Virus record (IMG/VR): IMGVR_UViG_3300025789_000028
Location: 28,060 to 92,059 of that record
DNA from: a virus
Strand: one strand, 5' to 3'
DNA length: 64,000 nucleotides
This document shows positions 1-7,954 of this stretch, in pieces (the stretch's first letter is position 1; each line of letters opens with the position of its first letter). A program made the translations under genes and the position numbers. A model generated the notes under the pieces. It was not told where the DNA came from. It worked only from the letters and a program-made list of their open reading frames with translations, and did no database searches.

Positions 1-279
1 GAGGCTGCTAAATTGGGCATCGATTTAGAACAAGAAACCACTGAAGAAGAATTAGAATCGTTGCCTCCCCGTTGCGTAATTGAAAAGCACGGTGATCAAC
101 TATATCTATACGACAAAGACACAAACGATTTTTATTGCCAAGCACGTAATCTAGAATCATTAGCAGAAGCATTATATAACAACCGCAAGATCGACCTTGC
201 TCATGTGGTTAACAATAACGATAAGATGTGGTTTGTTAAAGGTAAGATTAGTCAATCGGTAGTAATCAATGAAGGTTAA
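1..279 (+). CDS. Hypothetical protein, 5' truncated by the window edge
   Basis: The frame is open from base 1 to a TAA at 277-279, so the start lies upstream. The visible 92 or so residues are acidic at the N-terminus and mixed alpha/beta in composition. No domain was recognised. The gene overlaps the next one by 11 bases, so it belongs to the same rightward operon. Confidence 0.7.
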   Translation, partial: EAAKLGIDLEQETTEEELESLPPRCVIEKHGDQLYLYDKDTNDFYCQARNLESLAEALYNNRKIDLAHVVNNNDKMWFVKGKISQSVVINEG

Positions 280-805
280 TTTAGGCAAATTCCCTAAAAC
301 ACAAGGGGCAAGAAAAATTGATATTGAGATTGAAAGTCATGACACATGGAGTCTTGACCACAGTTTAGCATACATTATTCTTCCTGCACTTATTCAATTA
401 AAAGAAACTAAACATGGAATCCCCGGCGAGTTTGCTGACGTAGGTGGAGAAGATTGGACTGACCAACAACCTCTTGACTTTTATAAAGAATCATATGCAG
501 AAGCATTTGAAGAAGGATGTAAGCGTTGGGATGAAGTGTTAGATAAAATGATCTGGAGCTTTCAACAACTTGCATTGGAAGACTATGATCAACTTTATCA
601 TCATGGCAAGGTTGAACTTGATTGGGAAAAAACTGATAAAACATTTCCTAATCCCGTAACAGGAGTTGATGAAGCTACGTATAGAATGGTAGATAAGAAT
701 CCCGATGAACATTGGTATGATAGTGTGGGTCATAAATTACATGAAGAACGCATCCAAGAAGGCATTGATTTGTTTGCAAAATATTACCGCAGTCTTTGGG
801 ATTGA
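269..805 (+). CDS. Conserved phage protein of unknown function (178 aa)
   Basis: The gene starts at ATG 269 inside the end of the previous gene and stops at TGA 803-805. The protein is soluble, acidic and rich in Trp, His and Tyr, with no signal peptide or membrane segment. The N-terminal part (about residues 18-60) looks like a conserved phage core, with a SLDHSLAYIILPALIQLK stretch followed by a Gly/Asp-rich turn. I recall similar proteins from other large phages but know no function for them. Confidence 0.75.
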   Translation: MKVNLGKFPKTQGARKIDIEIESHDTWSLDHSLAYIILPALIQLKETKHGIPGEFADVGGEDWTDQQPLDFYKESYAEAFEEGCKRWDEVLDKMIWSFQQLALEDYDQLYHHGKVELDWEKTDKTFPNPVTGVDEATYRMVDKNPDEHWYDSVGHKLHEERIQEGIDLFAKYYRSLWD

Positions 806-806
806 T

Positions 807-1079
807 ATGTTTAATACCATTGCTAAACAATTAGAATTACAGTCATTGGGTAAACATACTATTGATCAATCTGTTTCTACAGAAGAGTACGACCAATTTT
901 GCAAAGAATACATCTTTGATATGCTTAAAGACAACGAAGAAACGTTTGGTGAAGCGTTTTGTAAAAGATTTAATATACATAATTATGTACTAAGTACATT
1001 GCAAAGCAGAGAATCCGCAGATAAACACATAAAGAAATTTTATATAAATGACACACGTAGTAACAGAAAATTGCATTAA
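807..1079 (+). CDS. Small hypothetical protein (90 aa)
   Basis: ATG 807 follows the previous stop by one base and is preferred to longer alternatives that run back into that gene. The product is helical and charged ([12 protein letters not shown] start), with no recognised domain. Its 3' end overlaps the ferredoxin gene by 32 bases, suggesting coupled translation. Confidence 0.65.
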   Translation: MFNTIAKQLELQSLGKHTIDQSVSTEEYDQFCKEYIFDMLKDNEETFGEAFCKRFNIHNYVLSTLQSRESADKHIKKFYINDTRSNRKLH

Positions 1080-1374
1080 ATGTAAGCACACTGATTGTGT
1101 TAAGGTTTGCCCTGTAGATTGTTTCTACGAGGGCCCCAACTTTTTAGCAATCAATCCAGACGAATGTATTGACTGTGGGGTGTGTATTCCCGAATGCCCC
1201 ATTGATGCTATTGTAGTAGATAATGACAAGACTGTACCTAATCTACAGTTTTGGATTGACTTGAATGGTGAATTAGCAAGTAAGTGGCCCAATATCACTA
1301 AGCAAAAGCCTCCATTGCCCGATGCGGCTGAGTGGAAAAACAAGCCAAACAAAATTGATTTGCTAGAACGATGA
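1048..1374 (+). CDS. fdxA: FdxA-type 7Fe ferredoxin
   Basis: This 108-residue protein is a seven-iron ferredoxin carrying a [3Fe-4S] and a [4Fe-4S] cluster, a soluble electron carrier. Cysteines sit at 9, 12, 17, 21, 25, 40, 43, 46 and 50, exactly where I recall them in Azotobacter vinelandii ferredoxin I. The [12 protein letters not shown] segment and the C-terminal WPNIT and LER tail are also shared. Length matches the family (about 107). It overlaps the dCMP deaminase by ATGA. The close match to bacterial FdxA suggests acquisition from a host. The electron donor and acceptor in infection are unknown; supplying a redox enzyme or Fe-S pathway is an inference. Confidence 0.95.
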   Translation: MTHVVTENCIKCKHTDCVKVCPVDCFYEGPNFLAINPDECIDCGVCIPECPIDAIVVDNDKTVPNLQFWIDLNGELASKWPNITKQKPPLPDAAEWKNKPNKIDLLER

Positions 1375-1859
1375 AACAAAAGTTTATTGACTACTTCATG
1401 AAGGTCGCAACTTTAACTAGTAATCTTAGTTATGCAAAGCGACTTCAAGTAGGTGCTGTTATTGTTAAGGGTGATAAAATCTTGGCAACGGGCTACAATG
1501 GTATGCCTACTGGTTGGGAAAACAATTGCGAAGATACTCAAACTACTTTTGATGAACGTGATACTTATAATTCCACAGACTGGAAGTATGATGAGATAAA
1601 GAAACAATACTATAGGTTAAAGACTAAACCAGAAGTATTGCACGCCGAAAGTAACGCAATCGCTAAAGTGTCCAGGTCTACTGAAAGTAGCGAAGGAGCC
1701 ACACTATTTTGCACTCATGCACCTTGTAGAGACTGTGCCAAACTGATTTATCAAGCAGGCATATCCAAAGTCTATTACAAAGAAAAATACAGGGACGACA
1801 GAGGTCTAAACTTTTTGCGTTTAGGTGAGGTCGAAGTAATTGAGTACGACAAGTTATAA
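1371..1859 (+). CDS. dCMP deaminase (deoxycytidylate deaminase)
   Basis: The enzyme converts dCMP to dUMP, feeding phage dTTP synthesis. The zinc-dependent deaminase motifs are present: H91-A-E93 (zinc His and catalytic Glu) and P-C119-R-D-C122 (zinc cysteines). Length, 162 residues, fits phage dCMP deaminases. [10 protein letters not shown] substrate loop is visible near residues 41-49. The start overlaps the ferredoxin stop (ATGA). The insert between the GYNG and HAE motifs (about residues 53-88) is typical of phage and eukaryotic deoxycytidylate deaminases. Confidence 0.93.
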   Translation: MKQKFIDYFMKVATLTSNLSYAKRLQVGAVIVKGDKILATGYNGMPTGWENNCEDTQTTFDERDTYNSTDWKYDEIKKQYYRLKTKPEVLHAESNAIAKVSRSTESSEGATLFCTHAPCRDCAKLIYQAGISKVYYKEKYRDDRGLNFLRLGEVEVIEYDKL

Positions 1860-2037
1860 TACTTCAATTGAAATTCCTTGGGGGCACTTGCGTGAAATCA
1901 TTGACTGGTGCGAAACCAATTGTGAATTAGATTGGCATTTTCAAGTAATCAATGCTGCAGGAACAACCCCGGGTAGATATTCTTTTATGTTTGATTCGGA
2001 AAAAGATTATGTTAATTTTTTGATTTGGAAGAAATAA
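1840..2037 (+). CDS. Small hypothetical protein (65 aa, TTG start likely)
   Basis: No ATG exists in this frame ahead of the conserved-looking core (IPWGHLREIIDWCETNCELDWH). TTG 1840, overlapping the deaminase end by 20 bases, is the only plausible start. The protein is small, soluble and rich in aromatic residues. It is directly followed by the next ATG at 2038. Function is unknown. Confidence 0.6.
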   Translation: MSTTSYNTSIEIPWGHLREIIDWCETNCELDWHFQVINAAGTTPGRYSFMFDSEKDYVNFLIWKK

Positions 2038-2304
2038 ATGAAAACATTCATGTTTAAAAGAGAGTCAGACGACTTCAAGGATATATTGAATGACAAGAAT
2101 GTTAAAAAGTACATAAAGACTAAGATATCTTTTTACCAACATCTTATTATTCAAGTAGAAGAAAAAGATGTTACTAAGGTTGAAGCATATATCTTGTTAA
2201 TGTACGGGGACGAGTTGCAAAACTTTAACAAACTCATCCCTGATCGTAGTCCAGTAATGTACAAAGATTACTGGCCTAATAAGCCTAAAAAGATTGTGCA
2301 TTAA
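2038..2304 (+). CDS. Small hypothetical protein (88 aa)
   Basis: ATG 2038 directly abuts the previous stop codon. The product is basic and Lys-rich, predicted alpha/beta, with no recognised motif. It ends four bases inside the convergent membrane-protein gene, so it is the last gene of the rightward group that began upstream of the window. Confidence 0.65.
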   Translation: MKTFMFKRESDDFKDILNDKNVKKYIKTKISFYQHLIIQVEEKDVTKVEAYILLMYGDELQNFNKLIPDRSPVMYKDYWPNKPKKIVH

Positions 2305-2891
2305 AACCAGAGGAACAATCCTTGGCTTGCTAGTAATACGCCAATAGCCGCAACTACAAAACTACCCCAGAACATACTCATGCTAACTGCCAAGATACTA
2401 GCAGACAATATTACAATGCTTAATTGGAATGCTGTGCTTGCATAACTAATCCATGGGCTACGAGTTTTGGCATCATTACGTGCATCTTCTAATTTATGAG
2501 CCTTAGCCAATAATTCTTTTTTACCTTCACCAGTTGCAGGATCGCTTTCATAACGTTGAATCTTTGCTTGCAACTTTTCAATCTTTGCTGTATCTTTACG
2601 TAGAACTGCATCATCCAAACTTTGTTCTGCTAGTGTTTGCTTGATTGATTTTGCTTGATAGAAACTATAAGTGTCGCTGGCTTGAATAGTATTAGTCAAT
2701 ACAGTACCGCTTAATTTACCAGCATACCATGAATTTAGTGCAAGCAACAATGCAAATACGTTAATTACCATACCAGCTTTGTCTTTAATCTTTGCTTCAC
2801 GTTCACTACGACTGCCCGGTGCAGGTTTAGGTGCGCTAGGGTCTTTAGGTTGTTTTGTAATTAAGTTTAGTACTGAGTCTAATAACGCCAT
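2301..2891 (-). CDS. DUF4337-like membrane protein
   Basis: The 196-residue protein has a basic, Pro-rich cytoplasmic N-terminus, a hydrophobic segment near residues 40-55, a long charged coiled-coil region (about 85-140), and two C-terminal hydrophobic segments (about 150-172 and 175-196). This matches the architecture I know for DUF4337 proteins; function is unknown. A TAGGAG ribosome site lies upstream of ATG 2891, behind a CATAAATA late-promoter-like box at 2921-2928. It is convergent with the preceding gene. Confidence 0.75.
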   Translation of the reverse strand: MALLDSVLNLITKQPKDPSAPKPAPGSRSEREAKIKDKAGMVINVFALLLALNSWYAGKLSGTVLTNTIQASDTYSFYQAKSIKQTLAEQSLDDAVLRKDTAKIEKLQAKIQRYESDPATGEGKKELLAKAHKLEDARNDAKTRSPWISYASTAFQLSIVILSASILAVSMSMFWGSFVVAAIGVLLASQGLFLWF

Positions 2892-2920
2892 GATGTTCTC
2901 CTAATATTGTTGTTATTTTG

Positions 2921-2928
2921 TATTTATG
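2921..2928 (-). promoter_or_regulatory. Candidate T4-type late promoter box (CATAAATA)
   Basis: The box reads CATAAATA on the minus strand, 29 bases upstream of ATG 2891, with a ribosome site between. It matches the TATAAATA family repeated upstream of many genes in this window. Confidence 0.5.
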
Positions 2929-2929
2929 C

Positions 2930-2958
2930 TTGACACCGTCATTAACATCTGCTATAAT
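2930..2958 (+). promoter_or_regulatory. Sigma70-type promoter, perfect consensus
   Basis: TTGACA (2930-2935) and TATAAT (2953-2958) are separated by exactly 17 bases. The predicted start, near 2965, lies only about 8 bases before ATG 2973. A GATAAATA late-type box (2959-2966) follows directly, so one gene may be served by early and late signals. Confidence 0.85.
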
Positions 2959-2972
2959 GATAAATATAAACT

Positions 2973-3527
2973 ATGAAGATAACTGAAGTATTAATGGAAG
3001 AAACTACCAACAAAAAGCCACACTTGTACCTAGACATGGATGGTGTGCAAGCCGATTTTTTTGGGCGTTGGGCTGAGATTGAGGGTGTGCCTCATTACTC
3101 ACATATCAATGACCACGAAGCAGCCATTGGTAGACTTGCCAAAGCAGGGCCCGAAAAAGTATATGACTTCTTTAAAAACTTAGAACCACTACAAGGTGGA
3201 CTAAAAATCATTAGCTGGTTGCATCAACATCATATTCCTTTTACTGTGTTAAGCGCACCATTAAGAATGGAAGGTGCAGCAAGCATCAAGGGCAAACGTG
3301 AATGGTTGGACAAATACAATCCGGGCACTAGTGGAAATGCAATTTTTACATCAGCCAAATACAAATATGCTACTGACAAAGACGGAAACCCCAATGTGTT
3401 AGTAGACGATTACGGCAAATATCTTAATGCCTGGCGTGATCATGGTGGTATTGCTATCAAGCATGAAGATGGTAATACCGAACATACTATCCGTGAATTA
3501 GAAAAGATTTACCTAAAAGATAAATAA
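2973..3527 (+). CDS. HAD-superfamily 5'(3')-deoxyribonucleotidase-like phosphatase
   Basis: The DxDGV nucleophile loop of HAD phosphatases appears as YLDMDGVQADFF near residues 20-31. Motif II-like VLSAP is near residue 92, and the acidic motif IV appears as VLVDDYGKYLNAW near residues 149-161. This layout and length (184 aa) fit NT5C-type deoxyribonucleotidases, which dephosphorylate nucleoside monophosphates. A role in host nucleotide salvage is inferred. No Shine-Dalgarno is visible; the ATG lies close to both a perfect sigma70 promoter and a GATAAATA box, so the mRNA is probably nearly leaderless. Confidence 0.85.
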   Translation: MKITEVLMEETTNKKPHLYLDMDGVQADFFGRWAEIEGVPHYSHINDHEAAIGRLAKAGPEKVYDFFKNLEPLQGGLKIISWLHQHHIPFTVLSAPLRMEGAASIKGKREWLDKYNPGTSGNAIFTSAKYKYATDKDGNPNVLVDDYGKYLNAWRDHGGIAIKHEDGNTEHTIRELEKIYLKDK

Positions 3528-3531
3528 TAGT

Positions 3532-3978
3532 ATGAGTAATATACAACAATTAATGGAAAGTTTGGATCGTCTTAGTGACGAAGCCACATTGGCTATTCAA
3601 CTACACGACAGTTTTGATATTGAACTGGGCGAACATTTTGTTATTGAAACAGGTGTTGTAGGATTTACTGATGACGGTATCATCTTAGAATCTGACGATG
3701 ATATGCTAGAATACTTGTCATTGCATGACATGCTCACAGAAGCAGAATATCAGGGACGCAAAGTTCCATTAGGCAAGCCTATGCAAGGCGATGTCAAAAA
3801 GAGCAAAGTATATGTGCGCAAGCCAAATGGCAAAGTAGTCAAAGTTAACTTTGGCGACAAGAACATGCGTATCAAAAAGAACAGTCCGGGCCATCGTAAA
3901 TCATTTCGTGCCCGTCATCACTGTGAAAATCCCGGGCCACGTTGGAAGGCACGTTATTGGTCATGCCGCGCTTGGTGA
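3532..3978 (+). CDS. Conserved phage protein with basic Cys/His-rich C-terminus
   Basis: The 148-residue protein has an acidic N-terminal half (about 1-80) and a strongly basic C-terminal half. The latter contains VYVRKPNGKVVKVNFGD followed by KSFRARHHCENPGPRWKARY and a final Cys-Arg-Ala-Trp. I recall this C-terminal signature from other large phages, where it is unassigned. Two Cys and paired His could bind metal or nucleic acid, but this is a guess. It starts four bases after the phosphatase gene. Confidence 0.75.
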   Translation: MSNIQQLMESLDRLSDEATLAIQLHDSFDIELGEHFVIETGVVGFTDDGIILESDDDMLEYLSLHDMLTEAEYQGRKVPLGKPMQGDVKKSKVYVRKPNGKVVKVNFGDKNMRIKKNSPGHRKSFRARHHCENPGPRWKARYWSCRAW

Positions 3979-4031
3979 TCAGTTTACCCGTTATCATTGA
4001 CCTTAGTCACCACACTCTATAAAATATAAGC

Positions 4032-4214
4032 ATGGCAACTAAACCAGGTCAAGATCAAACACGCTACGAAGTTATTACCCAAGAAGATAATGAATCGGGG
4101 GATATGATTATCCCTCTTCCCATGGTCCTATTAGAACAATTAGGCTGGAAAGAAGGCGATAACTTAGAGATCGGTTTTGACAAAGACGGCCAAATTTTCT
4201 TAAAAAAGGGATAA
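4032..4214 (+). CDS. AbrB/MazE-like swapped-hairpin protein
   Basis: The last 40 residues (DMIIPLPMVLLEQLGWKEGD, then IGFDKDGQIFLKKG) match the swapped-hairpin AbrB/MazE DNA-binding fold. At 60 residues it is a single domain, so a transcriptional regulator or antitoxin-like dimer is possible; no toxin gene is adjacent. A TATAAAATA box lies at 4018-4026, five bases before ATG. A related domain forms the N-terminus of the protein at 24377-24835. Confidence 0.75.
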   Translation: MATKPGQDQTRYEVITQEDNESGDMIIPLPMVLLEQLGWKEGDNLEIGFDKDGQIFLKKG

Positions 4215-4218
4215 CAAA

Positions 4219-4821
4219 ATGAACGACAACGATACAATTACAATTACCTCGGCCTTATCAGCGGATGACCTATATGGATCAACAGGCGCTATGGGTGCTA
4301 CTGTTAGTGTGACAGATCACTGGGGTTATGGTAACTTAACAAGTCTTACTCCTGCAAGTATTCCTCCCCTTACTACACAATCAATTGCAAGTTTGTCTAC
4401 TACATTAGGAAATGTGTCCAATGTTACCGGTGGGTTAACTGCTAGTACAACTGTAACCGGGGCATCACCCTATTATTATGGTAATTTGTCTAACGTAGGT
4501 CAATCAGGACAAGTTCTTACGACAAATGGTACTGGTAACTATGGTTGGAACTATGCTAATGTAACATTAAACCCAAACACATACTTAAACGGACATTCAC
4601 TAAAGGTAGCTGGCAATGCTGACTTTGATGGTGATGTAACTGTCAAGGGTAAAAGTTTAATGCAGACATTAGAAAAGATTGAACAAAAATTAGCAATCTT
4701 TAAACAGAATCCTGAACTTGAAGAAAAGTGGGATGAATTGCGTGAACTTGCAGAAAAATACAAGGCACTAGAAAAAGACATCATTGAAAAGGAAAAGATG
4801 TGGGATATACTAAAGAAATGA
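4219..4821 (+). CDS. Phage structural-type protein with C-terminal coiled coil
   Basis: Residues 1-135 are Ser/Thr/Gly/Asn-rich, like the fibre proteins further along. They lead into a SLKVAGNADFDGDVTVKGKS stretch typical of fibre shafts, then a charged coiled coil (about 145-200) rich in Glu and Lys. The likely role is a small virion or fibre-associated protein. It starts four bases after the AbrB-like gene. Confidence 0.65.
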   Translation: MNDNDTITITSALSADDLYGSTGAMGATVSVTDHWGYGNLTSLTPASIPPLTTQSIASLSTTLGNVSNVTGGLTASTTVTGASPYYYGNLSNVGQSGQVLTTNGTGNYGWNYANVTLNPNTYLNGHSLKVAGNADFDGDVTVKGKSLMQTLEKIEQKLAIFKQNPELEEKWDELRELAEKYKALEKDIIEKEKMWDILKK

Positions 4822-4837
4822 TTGAGCAATAAGTTAT

Positions 4838-5053
4838 ATGGCTAAAGAAACAGGTATTAAAATAGAAGGGCAGGTAGTTGACGTTCAAAGGAACGCCGTC
4901 TTTACTGTGAAACTAGATACAGGGCATACTGTGATAGGACATGTTTCTGGCAAAATGCGTCAGCACGAAATTCGCATATTGTTAGGCGACAAAGTAGAAA
5001 TGGAAATGAGTCCTTACGACATGAGTAAGGGCAGAATCGTAAGAAGAAAATAA
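4838..5053 (+). CDS. infA: Translation initiation factor IF-1 homologue
   Basis: The 71-residue protein has the length and signature of bacterial IF-1, the OB-fold factor that occupies the ribosomal A site with IF-2 and IF-3 during initiation. Shared features recalled from E. coli IF-1 include the MAKE start, ENGH-like turn (DTGHTVIGH), [17 protein letters not shown] core and the [13 protein letters not shown] end. It is followed by an overlapping TAATG start. An IF-1 in a phage is unusual. It may adjust initiation on phage mRNAs, many of which here appear to lack a leader, but that link is inferred. Confidence 0.92.
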   Translation: MAKETGIKIEGQVVDVQRNAVFTVKLDTGHTVIGHVSGKMRQHEIRILLGDKVEMEMSPYDMSKGRIVRRK

Positions 5054-5703
5054 TGGAATTAATTAAACCATTTGGTCCTGAAATAGGACATACTCAAATT
5101 AGTGACGAAGACAACAATACTCTACTAGAGATAATTGAAAAAAATAAAGATGACCCGACGAAAAGGACCACCAATCTAGTATCAGGGTACATTGATTGGG
5201 TATTCACAATTAGAGATTCACTACCCCCTAAATTTGTAAACACTATTGCAAAATTAGTCGCAGAATATGCTAATAATGCTACATCATTGTATTCGCCGGA
5301 TATACGAATAAATTCTCAAGAATTAACTTGTGTCTCCGCTTGGTGCAACATACAAGAATCAAGTGAATTTCACCTCATACATACTCATCCCATTAATGAT
5401 TTAGTTTGTGTTATATACCCCAAAGTAGATATCCCTCACAAAAAATCAATATATGATGAGGCTCTTGGGTCTGATGTTCTTAAGCCTGGCAGCATTGTGT
5501 TTCAACACGGTGCGACAGTAAACAATTTTGGTTCTAGTATGCATACTGTTTTTCCTAAAACAAAGGATGTTTACATATTCCCTTCTGACATGCCACATTA
5601 TACTATTCCGGTATGGGATGAAAATTATTCTAGACTTTCTGTGAGTTTTAATTTTGTATTCAATGACCTATTTTATCAAAGAAGAAAACTTCACGGGTAT
5701 TGA
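5053..5703 (+). CDS. Putative 2-oxoglutarate/Fe(II) oxygenase (2OG-FeII_Oxy_5-like)
   Basis: The 216-residue protein contains FHLIHTHPINDLVCVIYP (about residues 104-121), resembling the metal-binding strand of the 2OG-FeII_Oxy_5 group. A distal His (MPHYTIPV, near 183) is followed by SRLSVSFNF, where the 2-oxoglutarate-binding Arg would lie. The first Asp ligand of the usual HxD is replaced by His, as in some members. Substrate is unknown. It is translationally coupled to IF-1 (TAATG). Confidence 0.6.
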   Translation: MELIKPFGPEIGHTQISDEDNNTLLEIIEKNKDDPTKRTTNLVSGYIDWVFTIRDSLPPKFVNTIAKLVAEYANNATSLYSPDIRINSQELTCVSAWCNIQESSEFHLIHTHPINDLVCVIYPKVDIPHKKSIYDEALGSDVLKPGSIVFQHGATVNNFGSSMHTVFPKTKDVYIFPSDMPHYTIPVWDENYSRLSVSFNFVFNDLFYQRRKLHGY

Positions 5704-5705
5704 TA

Positions 5706-6329
5706 ATGCAATTTGTTGATGGCTTAATGGGCAACGATCCTGACACGGGTCTATATAATTCTAATGGACATAGATGCAAAGAGTTGTCAGAATTAAACCT
5801 ACAAAATTATATATTGTTTGTAGGTGATAACGCTAATCTTGCACTAGACTTACCCATTGAAAAAACATATCCATATCTGATAGCAAATGAACTAAAATCT
5901 GACTATTACAATCTCAGCGTATTCAATGGTGGCATGGACAGTATACGATATAACTTAGTATCTTGGTATTTTAAGTTTAAACAACGACCCAAAGCAATTA
6001 TTGCAGGATGTGAATTTTTAAATTCAATAATAGTTAGTGATACTGATAACACCTATTTTAAATCAGCAGACTACAATGATGATGCAATCCAAGAACTATC
6101 TCATAACGGAAATATATGTGGATTTTTTAACGGAAGAAACGAACTAGCAAACAATATCTTTTATCACTTGATATACACACCGATTTATCAAATTAGGTTT
6201 AAAGAAAAACTACCAATTTTTACCTCTGAAAAAGTTATTGATATTAAATGTGAATTTAATGATCAAGTTGGCATAGCAACATCTATTTCAAACGAAATAA
6301 AAAAACGTTCAACACAAGCAAGACCATAA
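5706..6329 (+). CDS. SGNH-hydrolase-like protein, probably inactive paralogue
   Basis: ATG 5706 is chosen over TTG 5700. The 207-residue protein aligns by eye with its downstream neighbour: LQNYILFVGDNANLALDLPIEKTYPYLIANEL here versus LDNYILFTGCSHTEGVGLELEKTYPYQVAQKL there. The nucleophile loop GCSHTEG is replaced by GDNANLA, so the catalytic Ser is missing. The C-terminal half is also shorter. An inactive binding or partner protein is more likely than an esterase. It overlaps the next gene by TAATG. Confidence 0.65.
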   Translation: MQFVDGLMGNDPDTGLYNSNGHRCKELSELNLQNYILFVGDNANLALDLPIEKTYPYLIANELKSDYYNLSVFNGGMDSIRYNLVSWYFKFKQRPKAIIAGCEFLNSIIVSDTDNTYFKSADYNDDAIQELSHNGNICGFFNGRNELANNIFYHLIYTPIYQIRFKEKLPIFTSEKVIDIKCEFNDQVGIATSISNEIKKRSTQARP

Positions 6330-7072
6330 TGCAATTTAATAAAAATTTTATAGGTAATCCTTGGCCCAATAAAATTATGAATTTTTTGTGGGGTACTGAT
6401 AGTCAAGAACTGTATTTAAAAAATGCAGAGACTCAACCAACCGACTGGTATTACAGGGATCGTGAACTTATATATTCTTATAATGAATATGGACATCGAA
6501 GTAAAAACATAAGTGATATAGATTTAGACAATTACATATTATTTACCGGATGTAGTCATACCGAAGGTGTAGGTTTAGAATTAGAAAAAACTTACCCCTA
6601 TCAAGTGGCACAAAAGTTAGGGTGCGATTATTATAATCTTGGATTAGGTGGCACTGGCATAGATGTAGTTGAGCATAATTTAATACAATGGTTTTTAACT
6701 GTGCAAAAGAAACCTAAACACTTGTTTATTCAATGGCCTGATCATAGTAGATTTATATCTCAAAATAACAATCCTAGATATACCAATCTAGTAGAAGAAG
6801 GAACTTGGGCCAAACCTAATAGTGAAACTTTTAGATTTATCGTCGGTGCTGAGGAATCTGGATTTAATTTTGCTAGAAAAGAATTATACAAACGTCTTAT
6901 ATTAGAAATAGCTAACTGCCCTGTAACAACAGTGGGGGCATCATCCAACATGCCATATGATTCGTCTAGTATCTACTTATTTCAAAAAGATTTAGCCAGA
7001 GACTTATCACATTTTGGTAATATATCTCATCGTGCATTAGCAGATGATATTTTGAGTTCTATTATTGTATAA
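6329..7072 (+). CDS. SGNH/GDSL-hydrolase-like protein
   Basis: The 247-residue protein has a block I-like nucleophile motif, ILFTGCSHTEGVGL (about residues 70-83), then YYNLGLGGTG (block II-like Gly), and later a HLFIQWPDHSRF strand where block III would lie. These place it near SGNH hydrolases, which deacylate lipids or glycans. It is a paralogue of the previous gene and distantly like the gene at 54909-55679. Context suggests a glycan or capsule modification role, which is inferred. Confidence 0.65.
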   Translation: MQFNKNFIGNPWPNKIMNFLWGTDSQELYLKNAETQPTDWYYRDRELIYSYNEYGHRSKNISDIDLDNYILFTGCSHTEGVGLELEKTYPYQVAQKLGCDYYNLGLGGTGIDVVEHNLIQWFLTVQKKPKHLFIQWPDHSRFISQNNNPRYTNLVEEGTWAKPNSETFRFIVGAEESGFNFARKELYKRLILEIANCPVTTVGASSNMPYDSSSIYLFQKDLARDLSHFGNISHRALADDILSSIIV

Positions 7073-7075
7073 ATA
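7068..7075 (+). promoter_or_regulatory. Late promoter box TATAAATA, four bases before an ATG
   Basis: A perfect T4 late consensus lies four bases upstream of the superoxide dismutase ATG (7080), with no Shine-Dalgarno between. If the box occupies -13 to -6, transcription starts at the ATG itself. Confidence 0.65.
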
Positions 7076-7079
7076 CAAT

Positions 7080-7634
7080 ATGCGTGATATTATTACATTA
7101 CTTGAGGAAAAAGCTAAGCCTCAAGACATAGAAATCATCCCACTCAATTTCACACCCAATGAAGTTGAACCCATAATGGGCAAGGATACCCTTGAATTGC
7201 ACTATGACAAACTTGCTAAGGGCTACGCAAAACGATTTAACGACAAAGAGGGTGATCCTACATTCAACTATGCAGGAGCATTTTTACATAACATGTGGTT
7301 CCCACAGTTCCGTGAAGTTCGTACTAATAATAAACCAAACGGCCCTATGTTAGGTTTTATCAACAAACATTTCAAGAGTTACGACCAATTCAAAAATGAG
7401 TTTGAAACTCTAGCAATGACAATTCAAGGCTCAGGTTGGGTCTATCTAGCATATGATGGTAAACTAAAAACTATCAAAAACCATGAAGTACGTGATGACA
7501 TACTATTGCTTGTAGACTGGTGGGAACATGCCTGGATATTAGACTACGGCAGTGATAAGAAAAAGTATCTAAAAGAACTTTGGAAGATTATTAATTGGAA
7601 CGTTATTAACACACGATGGGGTAAAAGTTTATGA
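7080..7634 (+). CDS. Fe/Mn superoxide dismutase
   Basis: The 184-residue protein dismutates superoxide to hydrogen peroxide and oxygen. All four metal ligands are visible: His41 (LELHYDK), His70 (AFLHNMWF), Asp146 and His150 (VDWWEHAW). The conserved Tyr49 is also present. The first helical hairpin is shortened compared with E. coli SodB. At the second-sphere site that is Gln in Mn enzymes, the alignment suggests His135, a state I recall from some archaeal and cambialistic enzymes. ATG 7080 is chosen because TATAAATA lies just upstream. It overlaps the Fe-S carrier gene by ATGA, and peroxide from this enzyme could be handled by AhpC/AhpD further along. Confidence 0.9.
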   Translation: MRDIITLLEEKAKPQDIEIIPLNFTPNEVEPIMGKDTLELHYDKLAKGYAKRFNDKEGDPTFNYAGAFLHNMWFPQFREVRTNNKPNGPMLGFINKHFKSYDQFKNEFETLAMTIQGSGWVYLAYDGKLKTIKNHEVRDDILLLVDWWEHAWILDYGSDKKKYLKELWKIINWNVINTRWGKSL

Positions 7635-7954
7635 TTACAGTAACCGAATCAGCACAAGAAAAAATTAAACAAGTTTTGTCAGAGGAAGGCCCTACAGCCA
7701 AACTACGAATGTTCATTCAAGGTGGCGGATGCGCTGGCTTTAGTTATGGATTTGCAATTGAAGACGATCAAAACGATGATGATTTTGTAGTTCCTGCAGG
7801 CCCGTCAACTATTTTAATAGATGCAATGTCTATTGAATATCTAAGAGGTGCAACCGTAGACTTTAAAGATGACCTAGAAGGTTCACGTTTCGCAATTGTT
7901 AATCCTCAGGCGACAAGCACATGCGGATGTGGCTCAAGTTTCTCAGCTGGATAA
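7631..7954 (+). CDS. A-type Fe-S carrier protein (ErpA/IscA family)
   Basis: This 107-residue protein carries or delivers Fe-S clusters to apo-proteins. The three ligand cysteines are C34 (QGGGCAGFSYG), C98 and C100 (TSTCGCGSSFS). EGSRFAIVNP precedes the last pair as in ErpA. Length fits the family. It is translationally coupled to superoxide dismutase. Together with IscU at 47445-47828 and ferredoxin at 1048-1374 it gives the phage three parts of an Isc pathway, though no cysteine desulfurase is in the window. Confidence 0.92.
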   Translation: MITVTESAQEKIKQVLSEEGPTAKLRMFIQGGGCAGFSYGFAIEDDQNDDDFVVPAGPSTILIDAMSIEYLRGATVDFKDDLEGSRFAIVNPQATSTCGCGSSFSAG

